The position numbers were made by a program, and so were the translations under genes. Positions 1-8,707 of a stretch of DNA of 64,000 nucleotides are shown one piece after another. Where the stretch lies: assembly GCF_001881565.1 (NCBI RefSeq), contig NZ_MPDJ01000004.1:536272-600271 (forward strand), given 5' to 3'. Positions within the stretch are counted from its first letter, which is position 1; the number at the start of each line of letters is the position of its first letter. This stretch comes from Eisenbergiella tayi. Lineage in GTDB: Bacteria > Bacillota > Clostridia > Lachnospirales > Lachnospiraceae. The notes below the pieces were generated by a model. That model ran no database searches. It was given only the letters and a program-made list of their open reading frames with translations, and was not told where the DNA came from.

Positions 1-1779
1 GCTGGACAGCAGGCCGCGGAAGCCCTCCGGCCTTGCCGGCCTTGTCAGCGGCTTTTCACTGAGGTTGCATTCTATGTAAAACTCCTCTCCGTCAAGCTCC
101 CGGAACCAGGTGAACAGATTTTTCCTGGAATGGTTGGTAATTCTGATTTCTCCGTAAATGAGGGCCGGATATTTTTTCCGGAGGGCAATCAGCTTTTTGT
201 AAAAATAATAGATGGAATCCCTGTCCTCTTTCTGTTCTTCTGCCTCCTGCCACTTCATCATGGCTCTGGCATGATCCCTTGTCCCCGCCAGAATCCTGCG
301 GAAGGCCTCTTCCTCGCTCATACTCCGGCAGAGCTCTTCGTACAGATTGATGCTTTCCACATCCCGGATCTGGGACATATCCGTAAAAGGCACATTGACG
401 GCTCCCAGCTCCTGTCCCTGGTATAAAAAAGGCGTTCCCTTCAATGTGAACTGTATCATCCCCAGCAGCTTTCCTATGGCAAAACGATAGTGGGGATCGT
501 CGCTGACTTTGGAAATCATCCGCGGGTTGTCATGGTTATCATAAAAAAGAGACATCCAGCAGCGGTTTCCATACCCTTCCATCCACTCCGTATAATACTG
601 CTTCAGATAATTCAGATCATAGCGGTACTCATCGAACCGCATATGCCCCGGCGTCTCCAGATGATCGAAGGAAAAAATCATATCCAGCTCATGCCTGTCC
701 TCCCCGGTGAGAAGCTTGCCCATCTGCATACCGATGCCCGGAGTCTCTCCCACGGAAAAAGCTTCATAGGGGTCAAAAGCCATGCACCGCAGTTCACGCA
801 GATAATCATGAAGGTGCGGGCCATAAAAATAATGCTCAATTCCCACATAGCCCAGCATATTTCCCACGGACTCATTTCCATAGGGCAGTCCCTCTTCTTT
901 GGAAATATAGTTAATGACATCCAGCCGGAACCCGTCCACGCCCTTTTCCAGCCACCACTTGACCATAGTGTAAATTTCCCGGCGCATCCGGGGATTGTCC
1001 CAGTTAAGGTCCATCTGTTTTTTGGAAAAAAGATGGAGCGCCCACTCGTCATTTTCCGGGATATACCTCCAGGCATCCCCGTATTTTCCCTGACCAAAAA
1101 AAGAGGTCCAGTTATTGGGTTCCCGCCCGTCTTCGTTTTCCCGGAACAGATAATAGTCATGGTACGGGCCGTAAGGATCCCGTACCGCCTCCTGAAACCA
1201 GGCATGTTCATCGGAGGTATGGTTTACCACCAGATCCATAATCAGGCGCATGCCGCGGCTATGCAGGCCTGACAGGAGGGCGTCGAATTCTTCCATGGTG
1301 CCGAATTCCTGCATTATTTTAAAATAATCCCTTATGTCATAGCCGTTATCGTCATTGGGGGAATCATACACGGGAGAAAGCCATACCGCGTCCACCCCAA
1401 GTCTGGAAAGGTAATCCAGCTTTCCGATAATTCCCTTAATATCACCGATTCCGTCCCCGTTCCCATCGCAGAAGCTCCGGGGGTAAATCTGATAGAAAAC
1501 AGCCTCCTTCCACCATTTTTTCACAATTTCCGAATCGGTTTCATCCGGATAATCCGGTTCACTGTTCAGCAGGTGCAGAAAGGTCTGCCAGAAGCTGTCA
1601 TCCAGTATTTTTTTCGTCAAAGCCGCCACCGCCTGCAGAGACATGGCGCCTGTTATCCGGTTGTCCAGAAGCCGCTCCTGCATGCCTGTCTGAAGCATGA
1701 TTTTTTTCAGGATATCATGGCCGACCGGGTGTGCATAAACCTCCCTCAGGCTGCTTTTCATCGTCAGTTTTTCATTCAT
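1..1779 (-). CDS. GH13 alpha-glucosidase (oligo-1,6-glucosidase type), C-terminus beyond window
   Basis: Cytoplasmic alpha-glucosidase of glycoside hydrolase family 13 (subfamily 31-like), expected to hydrolyse alpha-1,6 or related bonds of small oligosaccharides. The frame is open from the ATG at 1779 to base 1 (593 codons) without a stop, so the last part is missing. After an unusual N-terminal extension of about 85 residues comes the canonical WWKEAVFYQIYPRSF start of the barrel (near residue 89). Region I reads VVNHTSDEH, region II GFRLDV with the nucleophile Asp near 287, region III VGETPG with the acid/base Glu near 345, and region IV NHDNP with Asp near 417. A good ribosome site (GGAGAG) precedes the ATG. 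It starts 3 bases after the stop of the sugar transporter upstream, so the two form an operon: uptake, then hydrolysis. The exact substrate cannot be read from the sequence. Confidence 0.9.
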   Translation of the reverse strand, partial: MNEKLTMKSSLREVYAHPVGHDILKKIMLQTGMQERLLDNRITGAMSLQAVAALTKKILDDSFWQTFLHLLNSEPDYPDETDSEIVKKWWKEAVFYQIYPRSFCDGNGDGIGDIKGIIGKLDYLSRLGVDAVWLSPVYDSPNDDNGYDIRDYFKIMQEFGTMEEFDALLSGLHSRGMRLIMDLVVNHTSDEHAWFQEAVRDPYGPYHDYYLFRENEDGREPNNWTSFFGQGKYGDAWRYIPENDEWALHLFSKKQMDLNWDNPRMRREIYTMVKWWLEKGVDGFRLDVINYISKEEGLPYGNESVGNMLGYVGIEHYFYGPHLHDYLRELRCMAFDPYEAFSVGETPGIGMQMGKLLTGEDRHELDMIFSFDHLETPGHMRFDEYRYDLNYLKQYYTEWMEGYGNRCWMSLFYDNHDNPRMISKVSDDPHYRFAIGKLLGMIQFTLKGTPFLYQGQELGAVNVPFTDMSQIRDVESINLYEELCRSMSEEEAFRRILAGTRDHARAMMKWQEAEEQKEDRDSIYYFYKKLIALRKKYPALIYGEIRITNHSRKNLFTWFRELDGEEFYIECNLSEKPLTRPARPEGFRGLLSS

Positions 1780-1782
1780 GCC

Positions 1783-3168
1783 TTACTCTCCTTCCCCGGT
1801 ACGTATATCGCCCCGTTCCCTCAGTTCCTTCAGGATCCGGGCATATAAACTGCTGTCGATTTTATACTTTTTCAGATAAAGCAGGAACCCGGCCAGAATA
1901 CACAGCAGAGGAAAAATCATCATGGCCATTTTCATCATGAGAAGCCCCCCTGCAGTAACCTGCTCCGCACTCTGTGCATCCTTTATCCCGGAAACAATAA
2001 CGGTGGCGCTCACAACACCGCTTGCCACGGCCCCTCCCATCTTATTGATGAACGGCTGGATGGAAAAGGTAACGCTGTCATTACGCCTGCCTGATTTCCA
2101 GAAGCCGTATTCCACCGTATCCGCAAGAAACATCAGCATCATCAGCTGGATAAACGCCTGCCCGATAAAAAGCAGCACGCCCGCAATACCGATAAACAGC
2201 ATGGTATCAAGCGGTGCAAAGAAAAATATCACATAACCGGCCACCACCAGTCCCGTGGAAAAAGCATACAGTGTCCTGCGTTCGAAATGCCGGCTGATAA
2301 GAGGGAACACCACCAGGGCCGCAATCTGGGAAACTCCCAGAATCAAGGCAAAAATGGAATACATCCCTTCATCCCCATAAGCATATTTGAAAAAATAAAG
2401 TCCGAAGCTTGTGGTTGTCGTATAGCCGATCATAAACAGAGCCATGGAAACCGCCGTATACAGCAGCTGATCATTTCCGAATATCACCCTAAGCAGTTCT
2501 TTCAGGCTCGTATGCTTATTCTGCGCCACAAGATTCCTGGGCTCCTTTACGCCGACAAGGGTAATACACTGTCCCGCCCACATAATTCCGACTACCAGAA
2601 GAGAAAATGCAAAATATCCCTTCTGCATACTGCCAAGTGCGTTTCCGAAAGCCGAGGTGATAGGCACAATGCCCGCTACCACGAAAAACAGGCCCACATT
2701 GGCACAGATTCGCGCCACCGCACCGATTTGCTCCCTTTCCTTCTGCTCCAGGCTCAGCGACGGCAGCATGGACCAGTAGGAAATATCATTCGCGGTATAG
2801 GCCAGTCCCCAGGCGATATAGATCAGGGCAAATACTGCAATATATCCCGCCCCCTGAAGACCGAAATCCGTGAAAAGCAAGACGGTAAGCATACCCGATA
2901 CCAAGGCTCCCAGCGCGATCCAGGGTTTAAATTTCCCGAACCGGGTTTTGGTATTATCAACGATCACCCCCATGATCGGATCGTTGAGCGCATCAAAAAT
3001 ACGGGCACAAAGAACAATAACCGTAATCCACCACAAGGTGGACGTAGGCAGTTCAATAATGTCCGTAAGATAATAAATCAGATACATACTCACCATGGAA
3101 TAGACCATATCCCTGCCTATCGTGCCTAAACCAAAGGTATACTTGTTGCGATTCCTGTTTTGTTTCAC
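1783..3168 (-). CDS. GPH-family sugar:cation symporter (MFS)
   Basis: Integral membrane transporter of 461 residues in the glycoside-pentoside-hexuronide:cation symporter family (MelB/YicJ type). It would import a glycoside using a sodium or proton gradient. Visible signatures are FGLGTIGRDMVYSMV at the start, DALNDPIMG (residues 59-67) and RFGKFKPW (76-83), with about 12 hydrophobic segments. The start codon is GTG at 3168, preceded by a GGGGG ribosome site. It is the first gene of an operon with the GH13 glucosidase, whose ATG follows its stop after 3 bases. The family call is firm; the sugar is unknown but should be a substrate of the neighbouring glucosidase. Confidence 0.93.
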   Translation of the reverse strand: MKQNRNRNKYTFGLGTIGRDMVYSMVSMYLIYYLTDIIELPTSTLWWITVIVLCARIFDALNDPIMGVIVDNTKTRFGKFKPWIALGALVSGMLTVLLFTDFGLQGAGYIAVFALIYIAWGLAYTANDISYWSMLPSLSLEQKEREQIGAVARICANVGLFFVVAGIVPITSAFGNALGSMQKGYFAFSLLVVGIMWAGQCITLVGVKEPRNLVAQNKHTSLKELLRVIFGNDQLLYTAVSMALFMIGYTTTTSFGLYFFKYAYGDEGMYSIFALILGVSQIAALVVFPLISRHFERRTLYAFSTGLVVAGYVIFFFAPLDTMLFIGIAGVLLFIGQAFIQLMMLMFLADTVEYGFWKSGRRNDSVTFSIQPFINKMGGAVASGVVSATVIVSGIKDAQSAEQVTAGGLLMMKMAMMIFPLLCILAGFLLYLKKYKIDSSLYARILKELRERGDIRTGEGE

Positions 3169-3508
3169 GTAAGCCCCCTTTGCTGTCCTGCCGGACCGTC
3201 CCCTTATGCCATATGTAATCCTTTATCCATATATAACTGTTCAATGCCTTCACAGTTACATCCATATATTCATTATGCCTCACCGCAGTCCCGGTTGCAA
3301 CCAAAATTTGTGCAAAACAGCCAGTGCTTCATCCAGCCGGGAGCACTAGTACAGCATTCCATTACTGTGACATTAATGCAGCGCAGGATTAAGGCCGCAG
3401 GATTATTTGGCAATGCCTAAATCCTGCGGCCTTCAGACCATCTTTCCATATTTCATCTGCCTTTATAACTGCCCCTGACAATTCAGGCATCTGAACTGCT
3501 GCATCCGG
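3169..3508. other. Intergenic stretch with a perfect 14-bp inverted repeat
   Basis: No convincing gene lies here. Besides the operon promoter it holds a perfect inverted repeat, AAGGCCGCAGGATT (3391-3404) and its complement (3419-3432), with a 15-base loop. No T-run follows on either side, so it is either a factor-dependent terminator for the DUF3795 gene or a processing signal. Confidence 0.6.
3272..3300 (-). promoter_or_regulatory. Promoter of the transporter-glucosidase operon
   Basis: Minus-strand TTGCAA (3295-3300), 17-base spacer, CATAAT (3272-3277). The -35 lies inside the palindrome GGTTGCAACC (3293-3302), which could be an operator for a LacI-type sugar regulator. The leader to the GTG is about 100 bases. 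Confidence 0.5.
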
Positions 3509-3775
3509 TCAGCTTTTCCCTTCTTCCGCCCACTTTCTGCACTGTTCAATCTTAATAGTGGGATCGAAGCCCTGATCCACTCCCATTAAGCTTAACATCT
3601 CACAGGGAAACTCTGCGCATTCCCCGCAGTGATTGAGTTTTTTCTCCTCACAGCAGGCTTTTACACCGCATAAGCCTCCCCAGAAAGGCTTTTCCATGTT
3701 CAGACATCCGCTGCAGTGAACAGCCTCTTTTCTTTCGCAGCTGTCGCAGCATACGCCGCATCTCGATTCGTACAT
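3509..3775 (-). CDS. DUF3795 cysteine-rich small protein
   Basis: Small protein of 88 residues with 12 or more cysteines in paired motifs (CGVCCDSC, CSGC, CGVKACC, CGEC, FPC), typical of DUF3795 proteins. The spacing suggests bound zinc or an iron-sulfur cluster; no activity is established. The ribosome site (AGGAGG) lies just before the ATG at 3775. Its promoter overlaps an AT-rich inverted repeat similar to those beside the PadR/MATE pair, so it is probably a member of the same PadR regulon. A longer second DUF3795 gene is at 38279-38770. Confidence 0.85.
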   Translation of the reverse strand: MYESRCGVCCDSCERKEAVHCSGCLNMEKPFWGGLCGVKACCEEKKLNHCGECAEFPCEMLSLMGVDQGFDPTIKIEQCRKWAEEGKS

Positions 3776-3904
3776 AATTTCCTCCTTTGTAAATTTCCTG
3801 ATACCGGCGTTACTCTACGCCATCCGGCCTGACCATCAGCTGTTCCTGCCTGTTTCAGACACTATACAGCTGCTGCCATGCCGCTTGTAGCCTTCTATAA
3901 ATTA

Positions 3905-3932
3905 TACTACTATAATATATAGTATATGTCAA
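3905..3932 (-). promoter_or_regulatory. Promoter with PadR-like operator upstream of the DUF3795 gene
   Basis: On the minus strand TTGACA is followed by an AT-rich dyad (ATACTA/TAGTAT half-sites around 3905-3926) and a TATAAT-like box. The half-sites match those of the two operators at 4587-4607 and 4625-4645, so the same repressor probably binds here. Confidence 0.55.
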
Positions 3933-4023
3933 CATAAACCGATCGCTTCCGGACATATCCTTCCGGCCAGATATATCCGCAGCAGTCTCTTTCTTTCTCT
4001 CAAAAGGCAAGGCTTCGGAAAAA

Positions 4024-4560
4024 TCAAGACTGCTTTCCAAAGCCTTCCTTTACCGATGCAATCCATGTTTCAATTGCCTGAAATAAAATATACTGCTGCT
4101 GCATAACCGCCTTTCCTGTTTCAGGGATTTCGGGCATGTCTTTTTTCCGTTCAATATTATCCTCCAGATATGACTTGATGATTTTAACATTCTTTTCTAT
4201 ACTGTCCAGACACTGTCTCTGCCGTTCCGGAGACAGACTGTCCAGATTGACTATTACCGCATTAAAATCAAGAAAAATATAGATAGGCTTGGATGCAATA
4301 TCCAGCATAAGCTTTTCAAATTCTTCATTTCCTGTTTCCGTTAAGGAATAGACCGCTTTTTCAGCCATTTTCCCCTCTTTTACAATCGTACTGCTGATAT
4401 AGCCTTTTTCCTCGAGCTGGAGAACCTTCTTATATATGGATGGAGTGCTTATTTTCACCCACCTGGATATATTACGGTACTCCACTGTTTTCTGAATATC
4501 ATAGGCGCTTAATGCCTCTTTTTTCAATATTCCCAGCACTATCAAATCAATGGTAGCCAT
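4024..4560 (-). CDS. PadR-family transcriptional repressor
   Basis: Regulator of 178 residues with an N-terminal winged helix (IDLIVLGILKKEALSAYDIQKTV... ISTPSIYKKVLQLEEKGYISS) and an alpha-helical C-terminal dimerisation region, the usual PadR plan. I place the start at the ATG at 4560, which has an ideal AGGAGG site; a longer in-frame start at 4587 would fall on the predicted transcription start and inside the operator. It is divergent from a MATE efflux gene with a shared, palindrome-covered promoter region, so it most likely represses itself and the pump and is released by a small-molecule ligand. Confidence 0.9.
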   Translation of the reverse strand: MATIDLIVLGILKKEALSAYDIQKTVEYRNISRWVKISTPSIYKKVLQLEEKGYISSTIVKEGKMAEKAVYSLTETGNEEFEKLMLDIASKPIYIFLDFNAVIVNLDSLSPERQRQCLDSIEKNVKIIKSYLEDNIERKKDMPEIPETGKAVMQQQYILFQAIETWIASVKEGFGKQS

Positions 4561-4586
4561 GACGTCCTCCTTTTTTGTTCTTGACA

Positions 4587-4607
4587 AGTACTATAAATTA
4601 TAGTACT
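4587..4607. promoter_or_regulatory. Perfect 21-bp palindromic operator over divergent promoters
   Basis: AGTACTATAA, a central A, then TTATAGTACT: ten-base arms match perfectly. On the plus strand it fills the spacer of TTGACA (4581-4586)/TACTAT (4604-4609), aimed at the MATE gene. On the minus strand it overlaps the TATAAT (4597-4602) of the padR promoter, whose -35 is TTGATC (4620-4625), 17-base spacer. One bound dimer would shut both promoters. Confidence 0.8.
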
Positions 4608-4624
4608 ATATGCTCTGCGGATCA

Positions 4625-4645
4625 AGTGCTATAATTTATAGTATT
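4625..4645. promoter_or_regulatory. Second, imperfect copy of the PadR operator
   Basis: AGTGCTATAA-T-TTATAGTATT repeats the plan of the operator at 4587-4607 with a few changes. It lies 38 bases downstream of the first copy, over the -35 side of padR and the early leader of the MATE gene. Confidence 0.65.
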
Positions 4646-4677
4646 ATATTTTACATTATAAGAAAGGAGATTTACTC

Positions 4678-6072
4678 ATGAACGAAAAAAACAAAAAAAT
4701 GGAGCTGCTGGGAAGTACTCCTGTTCCCAAAGCGCTTCTGGCTCTCGGACTCCCTACCATGATCGGAATGATGATTAATGCATTATATAATCTGGTGGAT
4801 GCCTATTTTGTCGGAGGACTGGGAACCAGCCAAATGGGGGCGATTACCATCGCCTATCCTCTGGGGCAGGTTGTTGTGGGGCTGGGGCTTCTGTTCGGAA
4901 ACGGCGCAGCCTCCTACCTATCCCGCTTATTGGGACGCGGAGACAAAAAAACAGCCGACCAGGCTGCCAGTACCGCTTTATACAGCAGCATCTCTGTCGG
5001 AGCCGCAGTCATCCTATGTTCCCTGCTTTTCCTTCACCCGCTCCTCAGACAGCTGGGAGCCACGGAAAGCATCATGCCGTACGCCATAACCTATACGGGC
5101 ATTTATATAGCCTCTTCTATTTTCAATGTATTTAATGTGACAATGAACAATATCATATCAAGCGAAGGCGCCGCCAAAACCACCATGTGCGTACTCATAA
5201 CCGGCGCCGTCCTGAACGTGATCCTGGATCCCATTTTCATTTATACCCTGAATCTCGGCGTAGCCGGAGCCGCCATCGCCACCGCCATATCCCAGCTTGT
5301 TTCCACTCTGGTATATTTATGTTATATATTCAGTGGGAAAAGTGTTTTCAGCTTTCACATAAAGAAATGCTGTTTTTCCAGAGAAATCATGTCTGAAATA
5401 TTGAAAATAGGAATTCCCACCCTGGTATTCCAGCTGCTGACAAGCCTTTCCATAACCCTCATCAACAGCGCAGCGAAAGGATACGGCGATTCCGTACTGG
5501 CCGCCATGGGCCCTGTAACAAGAATTATGTCCGTAGGAAGCCTTATGGTATTTGGTTTTATCAAAGGATTCCAGCCCATTGCCGGATACAGCTACGGCTC
5601 ACGAAACTATAGCCGCCTGCGTGAGGCAATCAAAACCTCCATTTTATGGTCTACGATATTCTGTATCGCCTTCGGATTAGCCGCCGCCTTATTTTCAACA
5701 TCCATCATATCTCAATTTACAAAGGGAGACACAGAAATGATACGCGTAGGCCAGGCTGCCTTACGGATAAACGGCCTTTCCTTCCTGCCTTTCGGTTTCT
5801 ATACCGTTTATTCCTCTCTTTTCCTGGCAATGGGCAAGGCAAAGGAAGGCTGCTTCCTCGGTGCCTGCAGACAGGGGATCTGCTTTGTTCCCGTCATACT
5901 GATTCTTCCTTTCTTCAGCGGAATAACCGGTATTATCTGTGCCCAGCCGATCGCGGATGTACTCTCCGCCGCCATCACCGTATTTATGGCCCTGCGGCTT
6001 CACAAAGAGCTTTCCGCTGCTGCTCCGGTTCTTCCGGACGATAGCCATACCGCTCTAAAAGGAGAAGCCTAA
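4678..6072 (+). CDS. MATE-family multidrug efflux pump
   Basis: Cation-coupled efflux transporter of 464 residues with about 12 membrane segments in two homologous halves (MatE domains). The first begins PKALLALGLPTMIGMMINALYNLVDAYFVGGLG, with the typical ALYNLVDAYF signature of clostridial MATE pumps, and the second near residue 240 (ILKIGIPTLVFQLLTSLS). The ATG at 4678 has a good AAAGGAGA site. It is divergent from padR and carries both PadR-type operators in its leader, so it should be expressed when the repressor is released by a toxic ligand. Confidence 0.93.
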   Translation: MNEKNKKMELLGSTPVPKALLALGLPTMIGMMINALYNLVDAYFVGGLGTSQMGAITIAYPLGQVVVGLGLLFGNGAASYLSRLLGRGDKKTADQAASTALYSSISVGAAVILCSLLFLHPLLRQLGATESIMPYAITYTGIYIASSIFNVFNVTMNNIISSEGAAKTTMCVLITGAVLNVILDPIFIYTLNLGVAGAAIATAISQLVSTLVYLCYIFSGKSVFSFHIKKCCFSREIMSEILKIGIPTLVFQLLTSLSITLINSAAKGYGDSVLAAMGPVTRIMSVGSLMVFGFIKGFQPIAGYSYGSRNYSRLREAIKTSILWSTIFCIAFGLAAALFSTSIISQFTKGDTEMIRVGQAALRINGLSFLPFGFYTVYSSLFLAMGKAKEGCFLGACRQGICFVPVILILPFFSGITGIICAQPIADVLSAAITVFMALRLHKELSAAAPVLPDDSHTALKGEA

Positions 6073-6264
6073 GCCTCCCGGCCGCACGCTGCGGCGCGCA
6101 CCATAAATACCCGGTCGCCATACGGCAAGTGCCCGGCGCGGCCCGGCCATTAACAACACCCCTCCCTTACCGGAAAGAGAAAACAATATTTCATGCACAA
6201 CAGCCTTTTCTATGATAAAATAATTGCAACTCATTTTTTTAACGAAAGGCTGAAAGGAACAATC

Positions 6265-7620
6265 ATGAAACCGACCCGCATCCTGTTAATCCATACAGAA
6301 GAAACACGAACTCATTTCAACGCCCTCGGTATTGTGGAAAACGAACCGCTTGAAACAGAAATTTTATACACGGTCCTCAAACAAGCCGGCTACCAGGTCC
6401 GCATCTATGATCCGGACCGGGAGCCGGCCTGTTTTGAAGAACTTTTATCCTCTTTTGCCCCCGACCTGGTCTATGCTGACGGCGTAGTTAAGCAAGTCCC
6501 CTACATGCTTGACTACATGCAGCGTACCAAAGCCTTCTCCCCAAAAACCGCCACGATTCTCGGAGGTGTTTTCGCCGAACACAATTACCGCTCCCTGTAT
6601 AAGGACACCGTGGATTATATCTCCCGTTCCTACGATCCCTTTGTCATCTCAGCCCTTGCCGCCCTCCTGTCAGAACAGGATTTTCCCTCCTCCCTGCTGG
6701 AAAACCTGAACGGCCTGTGTTACCGCAGCGAAGACGGCAGCTGGACGGAAAACACGATACACCCCTTTGATATCAACCTCCTCCCCCGGGATATAGACCG
6801 CTCCCATTTCTACCAATACCAGTCCCGCTTCCGGCTCCTCAAGCACAATCCCCTGGCCTGTGTCCGTTTTGCCTATTCCTGCTCCCACAAATGCACCTTC
6901 TGCTACCGCACCATGATGAACTGCGGCCGCTACGTACATAAAGATGTCCGGAACTTCGCGGAAGAAATCCGAAACATCCAATGCGACAACATCTACATTA
7001 TAGACGACAATTTTCTCGTGGATCCCACCACCCTCTCACAATTTACTGCCGCGATCCGAGAACTCAAAATAAACAAAAATTTCATCTGCTATGGAAGATG
7101 CGATTTCATTCTGAAAAACAAAGACCTCATAAAAGAACTCACACAGATCGGCTTCCGCTATTTCATCGTAGGCTTTGAAGCAGTCCGTGATAACTACCTC
7201 CAAAAATACGACAAAAAAATCGAAGTAGATGACAGCCTCTCCTGCATCCGCTTTATGAAAAGCATCCACGCAGGCCTCTACGCCATGATGATAATCGACA
7301 CAGACTTTACCCCCGCCGATTTCATCTCCATGTACCGCTGGGTAAAAGAACAGCAGCTCGAATACGTCATCCCCTCCATCATCACTCCCCTCCCCGGGAC
7401 ACAGATGTACGACGACTGCAAAGAAAAGCTCCTCACCACAGACTGGCGCAAATGGGATTACACCCATGTCCTCCTCCCCCCTGCCCACATGAGCACCCCC
7501 GCTTTTTACATCCGCTACCAGCTTCTCGTCCTCCGCCTGTTTTTCCTCGCCCGCCGCTACGGCTCCTACGACTTTATCAACGCCCCCAGCCTGATATCCC
7601 GTTTTCTCCTCAGCCGCTGA
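6265..7620 (+). CDS. B12-binding domain radical SAM protein
   Basis: Class-B-like radical SAM enzyme of 451 residues. An N-terminal cobalamin-binding Rossmann region (RILLIHTEE... ILGGVFAEHNY) is followed by the iron-sulfur motif CSHKCTFC (C-x3-C-x2-C) and a TIM-barrel part with IIDDNFLVD and FIVGFEA. Such proteins often methylate unreactive carbons or act in lipid or natural-product tailoring; the substrate is not evident. I start it at the ATG at 6265; the open frame reaches back to 6193 but that part has no ribosome site and includes promoter-like AT-rich DNA. A nucleoside phosphorylase follows after 76 bases, probably in the same operon. From about 7.2 kb onward codons end overwhelmingly in C or A. 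Confidence 0.85.
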   Translation: MKPTRILLIHTEETRTHFNALGIVENEPLETEILYTVLKQAGYQVRIYDPDREPACFEELLSSFAPDLVYADGVVKQVPYMLDYMQRTKAFSPKTATILGGVFAEHNYRSLYKDTVDYISRSYDPFVISALAALLSEQDFPSSLLENLNGLCYRSEDGSWTENTIHPFDINLLPRDIDRSHFYQYQSRFRLLKHNPLACVRFAYSCSHKCTFCYRTMMNCGRYVHKDVRNFAEEIRNIQCDNIYIIDDNFLVDPTTLSQFTAAIRELKINKNFICYGRCDFILKNKDLIKELTQIGFRYFIVGFEAVRDNYLQKYDKKIEVDDSLSCIRFMKSIHAGLYAMMIIDTDFTPADFISMYRWVKEQQLEYVIPSIITPLPGTQMYDDCKEKLLTTDWRKWDYTHVLLPPAHMSTPAFYIRYQLLVLRLFFLARRYGSYDFINAPSLISRFLLSR

Positions 7621-7696
7621 AAACAATACCCCTGACAATGGGAAGCCGAAAACCGCACCTGTAACAACAACCCAACACACTGAGAGGTAAACACAT

Positions 7697-8515
7697 ATGA
7701 ACTACAAACACCTGATCGACGCAATAAAAAAATACGGTTCCACAGAAGAAGACATATGCCTTCACGGCACAGGCGTCCGCCCTGATCAAATTAACGAAAA
7801 CGTCATCCTTGCCCCCTGGTGGGAACCCGATATCCTGCAAGACCTTGGCGACACCGAATACCTAAGCGAATCCCCCTCCGCCTCCATAAAAGTCTGGAAC
7901 ATAAAAAACAACAGCCTCAACATCACCTACATAAAAACCGGCATAGGCGCCCCCGTCCTCATGGACACCCTCCTCTCACTCGGCGTCACCAAATGCCGCA
8001 GAGCCATCTTCATCGGCTCCGTCGGCTCCCTTGACCCCCAAATAAACATCGGCGACATCGTCATCCCCGAATACAGCATCTGCGGCGACGGAGCCAGCCG
8101 CTACATAACCGCCGATACCCTCACCCACACCGACCCCTTCGGCGAAAAACAATACCCCGACCCCCAACTGCAAAACACCCTCTGCAAACACGCACGCCAC
8201 ATCTGCCAAACCAACAACGTCCCCCTACACAAAGGCAGAACCTTCAGCATCGACACCATCTTCGCCCAATTCGCCCACATCGAAGAAATAACAGCCATGG
8301 GCTGCAACATCATAGAAATGGAAACAGCCGCCGCCTTCAGAGCCGCCAAAACAGCCGCAATCCCCCTAACCGCCCTTTTCAGCGTCTCAGACAACACCAT
8401 CACAAACAAATCCCTAATCAGCGGAAGAACAAAAGAAGAAATCCAACACCGCAAATTCACCCGAAACACCCTCATCCCCCAAATCCTCCTAAACACCTTC
8501 AAAGACCCAAGCTAA
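7697..8515 (+). CDS. Nucleoside phosphorylase (PNP/UDP type 1 superfamily)
   Basis: Enzyme of 272 residues expected to split a nucleoside with phosphate to a base and ribose 1-phosphate. It has the family core: TGIGAP, RAIFIGSVGSL, IGDIVIPE and the C-terminal NIIEMETAAAF block, whose Glu contacts the ribose in known enzymes, then SVSDN. The N-terminal 60 residues are longer than in classical enzymes. ATG at 7697 follows a GAGAGG site. The gene is extremely poor in G on this strand (in 8161-8220 I count 27 C against 6 G). With the preceding radical SAM gene it may act in a modified-nucleoside pathway; that link is inference. Confidence 0.85.
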   Translation: MNYKHLIDAIKKYGSTEEDICLHGTGVRPDQINENVILAPWWEPDILQDLGDTEYLSESPSASIKVWNIKNNSLNITYIKTGIGAPVLMDTLLSLGVTKCRRAIFIGSVGSLDPQINIGDIVIPEYSICGDGASRYITADTLTHTDPFGEKQYPDPQLQNTLCKHARHICQTNNVPLHKGRTFSIDTIFAQFAHIEEITAMGCNIIEMETAAAFRAAKTAAIPLTALFSVSDNTITNKSLISGRTKEEIQHRKFTRNTLIPQILLNTFKDPS

Positions 8516-8707
8516 ATAATCAAACACCCCCTTCCCCTTTTCCTCAATATCCTATATAATAATCTCCAAAGGGAAATTACAAAAGATTGTGCGGGAGGGA
8601 TCAAACGGTTCTTTCCGCCTTGGCTTGCGTACGGCTGCGGTGGAAGCGCACGTACCTGTTTTCCCCCTTAATCAGCGCTGCTATTCTGGCAGCAGAATGG
8701 AGGAATT
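8516..8707 (+). promoter_or_regulatory. Leader of carB
   Basis: A TATAAT box (8555-8560) without a good -35 is followed by about 140 bases of GC-richer DNA holding small inverted repeats (for example GTACG/CGTAC around 8628-8660 and GCTGC/GCAGC around 8681-8695). The length suggests a regulated leader, as is common for pyrimidine genes, but I see no clear terminator or PyrR site. Confidence 0.35.

Noticed and set aside
3855-4040. 61-codon open frame after padR
   Set aside because: It overlaps the PadR-like operator and promoter of the DUF3795 gene and has no ribosome site.
6193-6264. Longer N-terminus for the radical SAM protein
   Set aside because: The extra 24 codons lack a ribosome site and lie over AT-rich promoter-like DNA; family members start near the MKPTRILLI codon.
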